Positions 53,881 to 59,785 of a stretch of 64,000 nucleotides of DNA are shown here, in pieces; the first letter of the stretch is position 1; the number at the start of each line of letters is the position of its first letter. The notes beneath the pieces were generated by a model. The model worked only from the letters and a program-made list of their open reading frames with translations, searched no databases and was not told where the DNA came from. The stretch lies in IMG/VR virus record IMGVR_UViG_3300005527_000052, positions 1-64,000 of that record; one strand, given 5' to 3'. A program made the translations under genes and the position numbers. This DNA comes from a virus.

Positions 53881-53888
53881 GATATAAT
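53881..53888 (+). promoter_or_regulatory. Leaderless promoter
   Basis: GATATAAT, five bases, ATG at 53894. Confidence 0.75.
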
Positions 53889-53893
53889 AGGAC

Positions 53894-54070
53894 ATGGAAA
53901 AGATCAAAACTCAAGAAGAAATTATCCAAGAAGGATATCAGGCTTTCGTGGATGCTTTGAATATTGATGATTGTCCGTATAAAACTAATGAAAATATGTC
54001 GGCTTGGAAAAAGGGTTATACCGAAGCCGAAAATGATTATTTCGATGCTTTGGACCAAGATTACGCTTAA
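53894..54070 (+). CDS. Ribosome modulation factor (RMF)-like protein
   Basis: 58 residues. EGYQAFVDALNIDDCPYK...SAWKKGYTEAEND aligns with the RMF core GYQAG....CPY...N.RS.W..GWREA. RMF binds 30S near the anti-SD end of 16S rRNA and promotes inactive 100S dimers. Here leaderless, between other one-gene units. Phage RMF-like proteins could reprogramme or spare ribosomes; the specific effect is unknown. More acidic than RMF, which is a caution. Confidence 0.72.
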   Translation: MEKIKTQEEIIQEGYQAFVDALNIDDCPYKTNENMSAWKKGYTEAENDYFDALDQDYA

Positions 54071-54085
54071 ATATGCCATAGGCAG

Positions 54086-54093
54086 GATATAAT
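54086..54093 (+). promoter_or_regulatory. Leaderless promoter with GCC-ATA-GGC repeat
   Basis: GCCATAGGC eight bases (centre) ahead of TATAAT; five bases then ATG 54099. Confidence 0.78.
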
Positions 54094-54098
54094 AGACT

Positions 54099-54314
54099 AT
54101 GCCAAAAGCACTTGAATTGAAGCCGGGAACGAAGTTTCGACTTAAGATGCCCGGTATTAGGGATGTTGTTTACATCCGCCCGGAAGTAGTTTCTGATGGT
54201 CCGGTATTGTGGGTGGATAATGGAAAACTTTACTGTTCTTGTATGGGCAACTTTCAGACATACTTTTCCGACAATCCCGAAGTGATTGTAACCGACGAAA
54301 AAATCACGATCTAG
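54099..54314 (+). CDS. Small beta protein, leaderless
   Basis: 71 residues (KPGTKFRLKMPGIRDVVYIRP..VLWVDNGKLYC...), order PGT-strand-NG resembling the 60467 family. Unknown. Confidence 0.62.
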   Translation: MPKALELKPGTKFRLKMPGIRDVVYIRPEVVSDGPVLWVDNGKLYCSCMGNFQTYFSDNPEVIVTDEKITI

Positions 54315-54523
54315 ACGATACAATAATGTAGTACCGGGTCTGCATCCTGAACAAAATAAAGGAAACCAAAACCCGACTGAATAGTTATTGGCGGTTTTCT
54401 CTGGTCCGCCGTTATATCACCAAAACCGGGAATCCATGTCTGCTCGGTATGAAAATACCGGGCGGATTTTAGACGGTCGCCCAATACGTCGTAAAAATCT
54501 ACCATCTAAGGATACAATAAACC
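54315..54523 (+). other. 209-base leader or small RNA region
   Basis: GATACAAT at 54317-54324 could start a short RNA. Contains CGGTATGAAAATACCG and a possible 44-codon frame from 54436 (MSARYENTGRIL...) overlapping the next gene, which I cannot decide on. Confidence 0.35.
54511..54518 (+). promoter_or_regulatory. Leaderless promoter, GATACAAT variant
   Basis: GATACAAT, five bases, ATG at 54524. Confidence 0.7.
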
Positions 54524-54796
54524 ATGCCAAAGAATCCCCAACCATCCGCAATTATTATCTACAAATCTAGTGAAGTGTTTGAGGATGCTCATTCTTCTGA
54601 TATGGACTTGGAGAATCCACACAACATTTTTGGTCAATTAAATAGGGACGGAGGATATAATTGGGGAGGGAATGATAAAACTCTTGTGGCTGTGCATTGG
54701 GTAGAAAATTACATTAACGCGAATGATCTTTCAACGAACGATCGGCAGCGTTTGCGTAGTTTGCCAGAATCGGCCTACATTGATCTTGAAAATTAG
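54524..54796 (+). CDS. Hypothetical protein, leaderless
   Basis: 90 residues; AIIIYKSSEVFEDAH then LNRDGGYNWGGNDKTLVAVHWVENYI. No family recognised. Confidence 0.62.
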   Translation: MPKNPQPSAIIIYKSSEVFEDAHSSDMDLENPHNIFGQLNRDGGYNWGGNDKTLVAVHWVENYINANDLSTNDRQRLRSLPESAYIDLEN

Positions 54797-54806
54797 CCTA
54801 CGGCAG

Positions 54807-54814
54807 GATATAAT
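54807..54814 (+). promoter_or_regulatory. Leaderless promoter with GCC-TAC-GGC repeat
   Basis: GCCTACGGC ahead of the box; five bases then ATG 54820. Confidence 0.75.
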
Positions 54815-54819
54815 AGATT

Positions 54820-54969
54820 ATGAAAGTTATTATCTATACATTCTTTGGTAAGGTTCTAAAGGAATTCCCCGTTCCTGATAATCAAACGCACCATGCAACA
54901 TTTGAGGAAGCTAGAGAGTGGGCACTTTCTAATTTAGATTTCAATAAGTGGTGGATTCGAGTAGACTGA
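54820..54969 (+). CDS. Small hypothetical protein, leaderless
   Basis: 49 residues (MKVIIYTFFGKVLKEFPVPDN...FEEAREWALSNLDFNKWWIRVD), a compact alpha/beta pattern. Unknown. Confidence 0.6.
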   Translation: MKVIIYTFFGKVLKEFPVPDNQTHHATFEEAREWALSNLDFNKWWIRVD

Positions 54970-54985
54970 GGGGCTTTAATTCCAA

Positions 54986-55071
54986 AGTCCTCATTTTTGC
55001 ATTTTTTAGCATAAATTAGTAATTACTTTTTGACAGTCGGCAACTTAAATAATTGCGGCGGCGGATATAAT
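54986..55071 (+). repeat. Promoter module copy 3
   Basis: AGTCCTCATTTTTGC ... CAGTCGG ... TTAAAT ... GATATAAT 78 bases on. The box is of the TGAC type (TTGACTG at 55075). Confidence 0.68.
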
Positions 55072-55095
55072 ATATTGACTGTTGTTGTAAAAAAC

Positions 55096-55122
55096 AAAGC
55101 AAAATAAAAAGCGTATCGCTAC
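55096..55122 (-). terminator. Terminator for the minus-strand microgene
   Basis: On the minus strand AAAGGCGTA-GCG-ATACGCTTTTTATTTT; a T-rich stretch also lies on the plus side, so it may work both ways. Confidence 0.65.
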
Positions 55123-55133
55123 GCCTTTGTTTT

Positions 55134-55301
55134 TTAAGTAACTTCTTTCACCGAGAGAACTTTAATCAAATTTGGATCACAACGCAACATAAAGAAAATT
55201 TGATAAAAAGCACGCTTGCTGAATAATTCGGCATTACTAGACATTCCCTCCACATCGTAAACTTTGCGGCCTTTTTGAACTTGTGCGATGAATTTCTTCA
55301 T
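55134..55301 (-). CDS. Minus-strand leaderless small protein
   Basis: 55 residues (MKKFIAQVQKGRKVYDVEGMSSNAELF...). ATG is five bases after minus-strand TATAAT (55307-55314). Downstream stem-loop gives its own terminator. Opposes the surrounding plus-strand array. The composition VYDVEGMSSNAELFSKRAFYQIFFML is protein-like. Confidence 0.68.
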   Translation of the reverse strand: MKKFIAQVQKGRKVYDVEGMSSNAELFSKRAFYQIFFMLRCDPNLIKVLSVKEVT

Positions 55302-55306
55302 ACGCG

Positions 55307-55314
55307 ATTATATC
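55307..55314 (-). promoter_or_regulatory. Leaderless promoter on the minus strand
   Basis: GATATAAT inside a palindrome GCGAT-ATA-ATCGC; five bases then ATG 55301. Confidence 0.72.
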
Positions 55315-55381
55315 GCAAGCAATCGGTAATTTTATTAGACTGTCTTTTCTTTCCTATTGAATAAAACTGTGCCGTAGGCAC

Positions 55382-55389
55382 GATATAAT
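55382..55389 (+). promoter_or_regulatory. Leaderless promoter with GTGCC-GTA-GGCAC repeat
   Basis: Five-bp arms, the longest perfect spacer repeat; five bases after the box comes ATG 55395. Confidence 0.78.
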
Positions 55390-55394
55390 GATCT

Positions 55395-55733
55395 ATGAAA
55401 GAAACCTTCACTATCGAACGAAATGGTTTCCGAATCACTGGCGAAATTAAGCCCGCTCGGAATAGTTATATTCGCACCCATGTAACGATTCTTGATGATC
55501 GTTATGGAAACAATTCAAATTCGGCGTGGGCGGATGCCTGCGATGAAGTTTACAAGATTTACGGTGCAAGTGTAACCGAAGATAACACTGTCGGTCAAAT
55601 TGTGCAAACGTCCGGTAATGCCAATCAATACGCTAATACTCCTGTTCGTGGTCGATCATTCCAAATGTCGTGTAACCTGTGGGGAAAGAAGGTACGCGAA
55701 TTGCATAAGCGTATCACCGATGCTATCAAGTGA
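55395..55733 (+). CDS. Hypothetical protein, leaderless
   Basis: 112 residues; ETFTIERNGFRITGEIKPA, DDRYGNNSNSAWADACDEVYKIYG, basic C-terminal helix. Monocistronic with terminator. Confidence 0.65.
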   Translation: MKETFTIERNGFRITGEIKPARNSYIRTHVTILDDRYGNNSNSAWADACDEVYKIYGASVTEDNTVGQIVQTSGNANQYANTPVRGRSFQMSCNLWGKKVRELHKRITDAIK

Positions 55734-55736
55734 CTT

Positions 55737-55760
55737 AAAGGGGATTTAATCCCCCTTTTT
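55737..55760 (+). terminator. Intrinsic terminator
   Basis: AAAGGGGAT-TTA-ATCCCC followed by CTTTTT. Confidence 0.78.
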
Positions 55761-55816
55761 ATTATTTTAATTTTCCTTGCTACTGGCGTCACCCGTCATT
55801 GTATTCTATCATTGTT

Positions 55817-55840
55817 GCGGGATAATTTTCCCGCTTTTCT
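55817..55840 (+). terminator. GCGGGA/TCCCGC hairpin with plus-side T run
   Basis: Six-bp stem followed by TTTTCTTAT on the plus strand; also lies just behind the minus-strand zinc microgene. Confidence 0.55.
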
Positions 55841-55941
55841 TATCGCTTAACGTGGCCTTTTCCGTTACAATGTTTACAAGTTTGAACGCCGTGAGGATAA
55901 TAATACTTTCGTCCAATACCTTTGCAATGTTGGCATTTCAT
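55840..55941 (-). CDS. Minus-strand zinc-knuckle microprotein, leaderless
   Basis: 33 residues: CQHCKGIGRKYYYPHGVQTCKHCNGKGH, a minimal paired CxxCxGxG zinc unit as in DnaJ and in the proteins at 46471 and 49283. ATG is five bases after minus-strand TATAAT (55947-55954). Confidence 0.68.
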   Translation of the reverse strand: MKCQHCKGIGRKYYYPHGVQTCKHCNGKGHVKR

Positions 55942-55946
55942 GGATG

Positions 55947-55954
55947 ATTATATC
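55947..55954 (-). promoter_or_regulatory. Leaderless promoter on the minus strand
   Basis: GATATAAT in the palindrome GATGAT-ATA-ATCATC; five bases then ATG 55941. Confidence 0.72.
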
Positions 55955-56006
55955 ATCCAAATAGAGTTTTTAACTATGTAATATTCTTAAATCTCAGCCG
56001 GTAGGC

Positions 56007-56014
56007 GATATAAT
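56007..56014 (+). promoter_or_regulatory. GATATAAT promoter, TGAC type
   Basis: GCCGGTAGGC directly upstream; ATATGACTAGC follows. A second box lies 72 bases on. Confidence 0.6.
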
Positions 56015-56078
56015 ATATGACTAGCTACTTATCTAATAGTAATATTTATTGAAACAAATTAAAAACTAACCATAAGCC

Positions 56079-56086
56079 GATAGAAT
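56079..56086 (+). promoter_or_regulatory. Leaderless promoter, GATAGAAT variant
   Basis: GATAGAAT, four bases, ATG at 56091. Confidence 0.65.
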
Positions 56087-56090
56087 AGGC

Positions 56091-56306
56091 ATGAACGAAA
56101 AGATTAACACCAAAAACGATGGCGACTTGGGATATTTAGCGTTCTATACTAAAAAGGGAAAACGAGGCGAAGTTTGGGCAAAAACATCGGCGGATGCTCA
56201 AAAAATTGCGGCGGCTTTTTGGAAGGTTAAAAAGTCCTACGAAGTTAGTGTCTATCTTTGTGTGCGATCTGAGGGATCGGAAGTCGTCCATACGTCGGTG
56301 GATTAA
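56091..56306 (+). CDS. Hypothetical protein, leaderless
   Basis: 71 residues (GDLGYLAFYTKKGKRGEVWAKTSADAQKIAAAFWKVKKSYEVSVYL), beta-alpha-beta, basic. Unknown. Confidence 0.62.
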   Translation: MNEKINTKNDGDLGYLAFYTKKGKRGEVWAKTSADAQKIAAAFWKVKKSYEVSVYLCVRSEGSEVVHTSVD

Positions 56307-56377
56307 CTTGACGGTGCCTGATATTATCTAAACAATAATAATTCTATTTAAATCAACTTAAAAAATCCGCTGGCAAC

Positions 56378-56385
56378 GATATAAT
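56378..56385 (+). promoter_or_regulatory. Promoter with short leader
   Basis: GATATAAT then a 26-base leader with AAGGAA before ATG 56412. Confidence 0.6.
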
Positions 56386-56411
56386 GTTGTGTAACCACAA
56401 GGAATTAACCG

Positions 56412-56591
56412 ATGCGAATTGATCCCGACGAATTTTTTAATGTTCTTTCTCGTTATATTGAAGAAGTTGCAAAGGATAAGATTCGAGATAAATTTAATGA
56501 GAATCACGGATATAGTAACTACGGCACCCGCGACAACCTTCATGAATCTGAAAGAGAATTGAAGGCTATGATTGAAAATATGATGCGTTAA
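56412..56591 (+). CDS. Small hypothetical protein
   Basis: 59 residues (MRIDPDEFFNVLSRYIEEVAKDKIRDKF...), helical and acidic, SD AAGGAA. Ends two bases before the promoter of the group I-like RNA, so it might be a 5' exon neighbour. Confidence 0.6.
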   Translation: MRIDPDEFFNVLSRYIEEVAKDKIRDKFNENHGYSNYGTRDNLHESERELKAMIENMMR

Positions 56592-56592
56592 G

Positions 56593-56600
56593 GATAGAAT
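56593..56600 (+). promoter_or_regulatory. Promoter of the group I-like RNA
   Basis: GATAGAAT followed by CGGCACTGCCG; starts transcription at about 56606. Confidence 0.5.
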
Positions 56601-56601
56601 C

Positions 56602-56915
56602 GGCACTGCCGATTTGTTGTAGGGTTTACCCTACCGTCAATACTGAGGCTGTTACCCGACGTTAAACGTAACCAGCCTTCCTTTCGGCGGACGCTGAATA
56701 AAGGATAGACTAATCCTTGATAAAATAAAAAGTAGCCTATGGCATGTCGAAAGATTGCCAACGGCTTTAACAATATAGTCTAGAAAACCGTTAAGGGTTA
56801 GTATAGGCTACCGATTGGTGCCTCTTAACAGGCTCGCTAAAATAACCAAAAGGGACCGTTATTCTCCGGTTAGGGCTTTGACCCAACAGCCAAGAGAAAT
56901 CTTGGATAATCGGAA
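56602..56915 (+). ncRNA. Group I intron-like catalytic RNA core
   Basis: Ordered elements: P2-like GTAGGG/CCCTAC (56619-56634), P3 GTCAA/TTGAT (56636-56640 with 56717-56721), P4 GAGGCT/AGCCTT (56645-56650 with 56674-56679), P5 GTTAC/GTAAC, P6, P7 AGACTA/TAGTCT (56707-56712 with 56776-56781), P8 with GAAA loop (56741-56759), P9 GTTAAG/CTTAAC (56790-56829), and CCAAGA-GAAA-TCTTGG. Matches the P, Q, R, S conserved order. No endonuclease ORF; exon borders unresolved. Confidence 0.65.
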
Positions 56916-56931
56916 ATAACACTATTTCTAT

Positions 56932-56939
56932 GATATAAT
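56932..56939 (+). promoter_or_regulatory. GATATAAT promoter, TGAC type
   Basis: ATAATGACGG follows, opening only a five-codon frame (MTVTL). Confidence 0.55.
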
Positions 56940-57008
56940 ATAATGACGGTAACTTTGTAAAAGTAACATAAAAAATTTTGCCATGTAATAAAATAATCCC
57001 ATAGGGAT

Positions 57009-57016
57009 GATATAAT
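57009..57016 (+). promoter_or_regulatory. Leaderless promoter with CCC-ATA-GGG repeat
   Basis: CCCATAGGG upstream; five bases after the box comes GTG 57022. Confidence 0.7.
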
Positions 57017-57021
57017 ACATT

Positions 57022-57204
57022 GTGAAACACCTAGACAAACTTATTCAAGAATACGGCACGGATGGTATTTCTTACCTTCTTGAATCCGTTATCCATAAAA
57101 TTCCCGATGAGGATAAAAACAAAAACGGTTGGGAAAAAGAATTAAAAAAGGTGTCGGATGATCTTAAACTCTCACTAAAGGAATACCGTGAGTCACAAGG
57201 TTAA
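57022..57204 (+). CDS. Small acidic protein, leaderless GTG start
   Basis: 60 residues (KHLDKLIQEYGTDGISYLLESVIHKIPDEDKNKNGWEKELKK...). GTG exactly where other genes have ATG. Overlaps the next gene by 17 bases. Confidence 0.6.
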   Translation: MKHLDKLIQEYGTDGISYLLESVIHKIPDEDKNKNGWEKELKKVSDDLKLSLKEYRESQG

Positions 57205-57427
57205 ATTTTACGCAATTGATAGCGGCGAACCTTCGGCGGGCATCCTTCCTTCTTTCGAGGAAATCGAAATTAATTTTGTCCATAGTGGTCCTATGGATTT
57301 TGAGAAGGAAGATTTGGAAAACATCGCTAGTTTTTTTAGCGATTTCTACAATGGTGCCCGAATTTTGTCGGAAAAGCAATATAATGATATGATCGAAGCG
57401 GAAAATAATTTGCCCGAGTTGGATTAA
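57188..57427 (+). CDS. Acidic hypothetical protein
   Basis: 79 residues, GTG start with AAAGGA upstream inside the previous gene, so translationally coupled. Acidic (FEKEDLENIASFFSDF; EAENNLPELD). Confidence 0.58.
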   Translation: MSHKVKFYAIDSGEPSAGILPSFEEIEINFVHSGPMDFEKEDLENIASFFSDFYNGARILSEKQYNDMIEAENNLPELD

Positions 57428-57442
57428 AACGCCATAGGCGAG

Positions 57443-57450
57443 GATATAAT
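57443..57450 (+). promoter_or_regulatory. Leaderless promoter with CGCC-ATA-GGCG repeat
   Basis: Four-bp arms; five bases after the box comes ATG 57456. Confidence 0.78.
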
Positions 57451-57455
57451 AGAGT

Positions 57456-57686
57456 ATGAACATCGAAATCGTCCCGATTATCCGAAAGCTTAACGAATGC
57501 CGATATGGAGATATTGTAAAGTTTGTGCCTTCAGATGGTAAAACTCATACTTGTTTGGTAATGTATCAAGGCATGGTATCTTTTAATGATCCCGAATCTA
57601 CTTGGACTTATTCTTCGCAAGGCGAAGAAAATATAGTCGGAAATTATGAAGTCGAATTGGTCGGACAACTTAAACTTTCATCGTAA
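57456..57686 (+). CDS. Small beta protein, leaderless
   Basis: 76 residues; RYGDIVKFVPSDGKTHTCLVMYQGMVSFND and NYEVELVGQLKLSS suggest a small barrel like other array proteins. Confidence 0.62.
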   Translation: MNIEIVPIIRKLNECRYGDIVKFVPSDGKTHTCLVMYQGMVSFNDPESTWTYSSQGEENIVGNYEVELVGQLKLSS

Positions 57687-57689
57687 CAC

Positions 57690-57764
57690 GATAGAATAGA
57701 GCGTAGCAACTAAGCTACAAACCTACCGGTGGTTTACCGGGGAATTCCTAAAAAGGAATTAAAC
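57690..57764 (+). promoter_or_regulatory. Promoter and structured leader with masked SD
   Basis: GATAGAAT (57690-57697), hairpin GTAGC/GCTAC, then AATTCC-TAAAAA-GGAATT in which the SD AGGAA is paired. Suggests translational control of the gene at 57765. Confidence 0.6.
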
Positions 57765-57983
57765 ATGCAGAAGCGTTTTGTTCGTAAGATGGTTTTTGTT
57801 GGCGGGCAGTATCGCGGTTGGGGCGTTATGGATACTCGATGCTGGAATACGCCGCATTGGGTTCGGGATGTGTACGGTAATATCATCGCGGTCGAGGACG
57901 AGGATAACGCGGCGATGGTCGCAGATAATCTTAACTACGATTTTCGACTGGATTTGAATCGTGATTTGATGCCGATTATGTAA
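57765..57983 (+). CDS. Hypothetical protein, SD-dependent
   Basis: 72 residues (FVRKMVFVGGQYRGWGVMDTRCWNTPHWVRDVYGNIIAVEDEDNAAMVADNLN), GC-richer codons. Looks conserved-protein-like but not recognised. Confidence 0.65.
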   Translation: MQKRFVRKMVFVGGQYRGWGVMDTRCWNTPHWVRDVYGNIIAVEDEDNAAMVADNLNYDFRLDLNRDLMPIM

Positions 57984-58001
57984 TTTCTACGAAAGATAAA
58001 A

Positions 58002-58235
58002 ATGTTTAAGATTGAATCTCGTTTTCCGGAACAATTAACTTTGGGTCAGGCTGTTAAGAGGGGAGGAAGTTTTATTTTTAAAGATAGCGAAAAAGAGGAT
58101 GCTCTTGCTATCTTTGAAAACGGAAACGTCGTAGCTATTTTTAATGACGGGACTTTTACTACCGATATCTCTATTCTTCGCCACCGAGACTTCTATCCGT
58201 GTTCGGTTGAAATTAAGGCTCTTTTGACAAATTAA
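58002..58235 (+). CDS. Small beta protein, array family
   Basis: 77 residues. GGSFIFKDSE..ALAIFENGNVVAIFNDG...HRDFYPCSVEI shares its pattern with 59336, 60803 and 62773. GAAAG upstream; co-transcribed with the 57765 gene. Confidence 0.65.
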   Translation: MFKIESRFPEQLTLGQAVKRGGSFIFKDSEKEDALAIFENGNVVAIFNDGTFTTDISILRHRDFYPCSVEIKALLTN

Positions 58236-58254
58236 TGAAAGTGGCTAGAAAGTG

Positions 58255-58284
58255 GCTAGGTAGAAATACCTAGCTTCTTATTTT
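58255..58284 (+). terminator. Terminator with GAAA tetraloop
   Basis: GCTAGGTA-GAAA-TACCTAGC then TTCTTATTTT. Confidence 0.75.
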
Positions 58285-58326
58285 GCACTAATCAAATTAG
58301 CCTGCTTTAAAAACGCCGTAGGCGGG

Positions 58327-58334
58327 GATATAAT
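58327..58334 (+). promoter_or_regulatory. Leaderless promoter with CGCC-GTA-GGCG repeat
   Basis: TTTAAA about 17 bases before TATAAT; five bases then ATG 58340. Confidence 0.8.
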
Positions 58335-58339
58335 ATCTT

Positions 58340-58621
58340 ATGATTATCCAAGACAGCCGAACGCCGGAAGAAAAGAAAAACACCATCGGTTATGTTGTGG
58401 GAACGGATAAATTTTTGTCGGGTTGGGGATCAGCCCGAGGAGGATCATCGTTTTTTGCAGTCTCTATCACGAATCACGAGCATTTAGATAGCGTTATGAA
58501 AAAGATGAATAATCATAGCGATTTTAAAAACGTTCGATTTAATTTGCGTTCGTGGCGTCCAAAGGGTGAAGGACACACTCACATTGTTGGACCAACTAAA
58601 TCAAATTGCTGGTACAAGTGA
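58340..58621 (+). CDS. Hypothetical protein, leaderless
   Basis: 93 residues; TIGYVVGTDKFLSGWGSARGGSSFFAVSI, later NVRFNLRSWRPKGEGHTHIVGP. Its stop TGA overlaps the next GATATAAT by two bases. Confidence 0.65.
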   Translation: MIIQDSRTPEEKKNTIGYVVGTDKFLSGWGSARGGSSFFAVSITNHEHLDSVMKKMNNHSDFKNVRFNLRSWRPKGEGHTHIVGPTKSNCWYK

Positions 58622-58627
58622 TATAAT
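58620..58627 (+). promoter_or_regulatory. Leaderless promoter overlapping a stop codon
   Basis: GATATAAT, five bases, ATG 58633; TGA of the upstream gene is at 58619-58621. Confidence 0.75.
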
Positions 58628-58632
58628 AGCCT

Positions 58633-59070
58633 ATGGCATATAAGAATAAATCTTTGATTGCAGCCTGTCTACTTTTTATTCCATCGCTCGGTGCGGGAAC
58701 CGCTGGCTTCGATTGGGATAGATTCCTTGCGGCTTTGCAAAAAGTTGAATCCGGCGGGGTAAAAAATCCCGATACTGCTGTAGGCGATAACGGAAAGGCT
58801 TTAGGTCGCTATCAATTGCACCAAAACTACGTTTTGGATGCAAAGGCATACGACGGGACTTTGGTAGGCTCTTATAGGGATATAGCTACCCATCCGGTAG
58901 ACTCAGGTAGGGCAGTGACAGCCTATCTAACACGGTACGGACGTGCCGATATTGAGGCGGGAAATATCGAGAATCTAGCTAAAAAGCACAATGGAGGACC
59001 GACCGGCCATAAGAAAAAGGCAACAGAAAAGTATTGGAAGAAGTTTAAAAGCATCTATGATGCGATATAA
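58633..59070 (+). CDS. Secreted lysozyme/transglycosylase-like enzyme
   Basis: 145 residues. N-terminal signal or SAR-type segment (KNKSLIAACLLFIPSLGAG), then FLAALQKVESGG (Glu39 as likely acid), VGDNGKALGRYQLHQNY and LAKKHNGGPTG, the lysozyme-like/SLT fold signature. Probably cleaves peptidoglycan outside the membrane. Its stop TAA lies inside the next -10 box. Confidence 0.78.
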   Translation: MAYKNKSLIAACLLFIPSLGAGTAGFDWDRFLAALQKVESGGVKNPDTAVGDNGKALGRYQLHQNYVLDAKAYDGTLVGSYRDIATHPVDSGRAVTAYLTRYGRADIEAGNIENLAKKHNGGPTGHKKKATEKYWKKFKSIYDAI

Positions 59071-59071
59071 T
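59064..59071 (+). promoter_or_regulatory. Leaderless promoter containing a stop codon
   Basis: GCGATATAAT includes the upstream TAA; five bases then ATG 59077. Confidence 0.73.
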
Positions 59072-59076
59072 CAGTT

Positions 59077-59241
59077 ATGAAAAAGATCGATCACGAAAAT
59101 GATGACAAACTTTTTCTGAAAAATTCCACGGATCGGAGAATCCATTGGACAAATTGTTATCCGAAGCGTGGGCAGAGATATAAGAAGGTTGGTTGGGCTT
59201 TTGAGTGGCGGAATAACGGAATTCGCCGACCGAATAATTAA
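59077..59241 (+). CDS. Small basic protein, leaderless
   Basis: 54 residues, C-terminus basic and Trp-rich (RGQRYKKVGWAFEWRNNGIRRPNN). Ends one base before the tRNA-like sequence, so the two share a transcript. Confidence 0.62.
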   Translation: MKKIDHENDDKLFLKNSTDRRIHWTNCYPKRGQRYKKVGWAFEWRNNGIRRPNN

Positions 59242-59242
59242 A

Positions 59243-59315
59243 GTTTGCTGTCGTCTAATGGTCGGACGCCGTAGCGGAACCTACGGAAATGTAAGTTCGA
59301 ATCTTACCGGCAACA
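59243..59315 (+). tRNA. tRNA-like sequence with aberrant anticodon loop
   Basis: T arm GTAAG/CTTAC with TTCGAAT and D arm GTC/GAC are canonical. The acceptor pairs with a bulged T (GTTTGCTG/CGGCAAC). Anticodon stem CCGTA/TACGG encloses eight bases GCGGAACC with no T33; G and C at the ends could pair to leave six. No amino acid assigned; may be a pseudo-tRNA or tRNA mimic. Confidence 0.5.
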
Positions 59316-59335
59316 TTTAACAGAAAGGATATCGA

Positions 59336-59602
59336 ATGAAGATTTCTGCATCAGAGGTTAATCAGAATAACGGTTTTTCGTGGACGGACGCCACTGTACG
59401 TGGAGGCAGTTATGTTTTCTTTCGTACTATAATGAACGAAAAGGTTCTTTCCATTGGACATTTTGAAAAAGGGGTTCGGGCGTGGTTTATCAGTCAGAAT
59501 GAACCGTCCTACGGTATCGGTCTTGTTAGTGCTAACGATTCATCCTACCGCGATCTTCGCTTCTTCCCGATTCAGGAAATGAATGTTACTTATAGTAAAT
59601 AA
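59336..59602 (+). CDS. Small beta protein, array family
   Basis: 88 residues. RGGSYVFFRTIMNEKVLSIGHFEKGVRAWF...SYRDLRFFPIQEMNVTY matches the 58002/62773 pattern. SD AAAGGA; follows the tRNA-like sequence. Confidence 0.66.
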   Translation: MKISASEVNQNNGFSWTDATVRGGSYVFFRTIMNEKVLSIGHFEKGVRAWFISQNEPSYGIGLVSANDSSYRDLRFFPIQEMNVTYSK

Positions 59603-59660
59603 CCAAGTTTGATTAACTTGGCGTAAAGAAGCCTCTCCCAAAGGGGCTTTTTTTATTTTT
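59603..59660 (+). terminator. Double hairpin terminator
   Basis: CCAAGTT/AACTTGG, then AAGCCTC/GGGGCTT followed by TTTTT. Confidence 0.8.
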
Positions 59661-59688
59661 AATCTGCCTTAATAAGTGCCGCTTGCAG

Positions 59689-59696
59689 GATATAAT
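59689..59696 (+). promoter_or_regulatory. GATATAAT promoter, TGAC type
   Basis: ATAGTGACAGC follows; opens the micro-ORF at 59700. A second box is 97 bases on. Confidence 0.6.
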
Positions 59697-59699
59697 ATA

Positions 59700-59762
59700 G
59701 TGACAGCCTACAGCGTAAAATTATTTAACTTATTTTTAAAAAATATTTTTTCTTTCCTCTAG
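59700..59762 (+). CDS. Micro-ORF beginning MTAYSVKL
   Basis: 20 codons from GTG, three bases after the -10 box; hydrophobic C-terminus. First eight residues equal those at 51727. Confidence 0.35.
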   Translation: MTAYSVKLFNLFLKNIFSFL

Positions 59763-59785
59763 CAATTAAATCCTAACCCCGTAGG

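Noticed and set aside
54388-54570. 60-codon frame from TTG before the 54524 gene
   Set aside because: Weak start, overlaps a leaderless promoter and gene start; a shorter ATG frame at 54436 remains undecided.
55787-55816. Ten-codon minus-strand frame after GATAGAAT
   Set aside because: Too short and spacing imperfect; could be chance.
57164-57463. 99-codon minus-strand ORF
   Set aside because: Opposite two plus-strand genes with proper starts and promoter; no minus promoter or SD; composition not protein-like.
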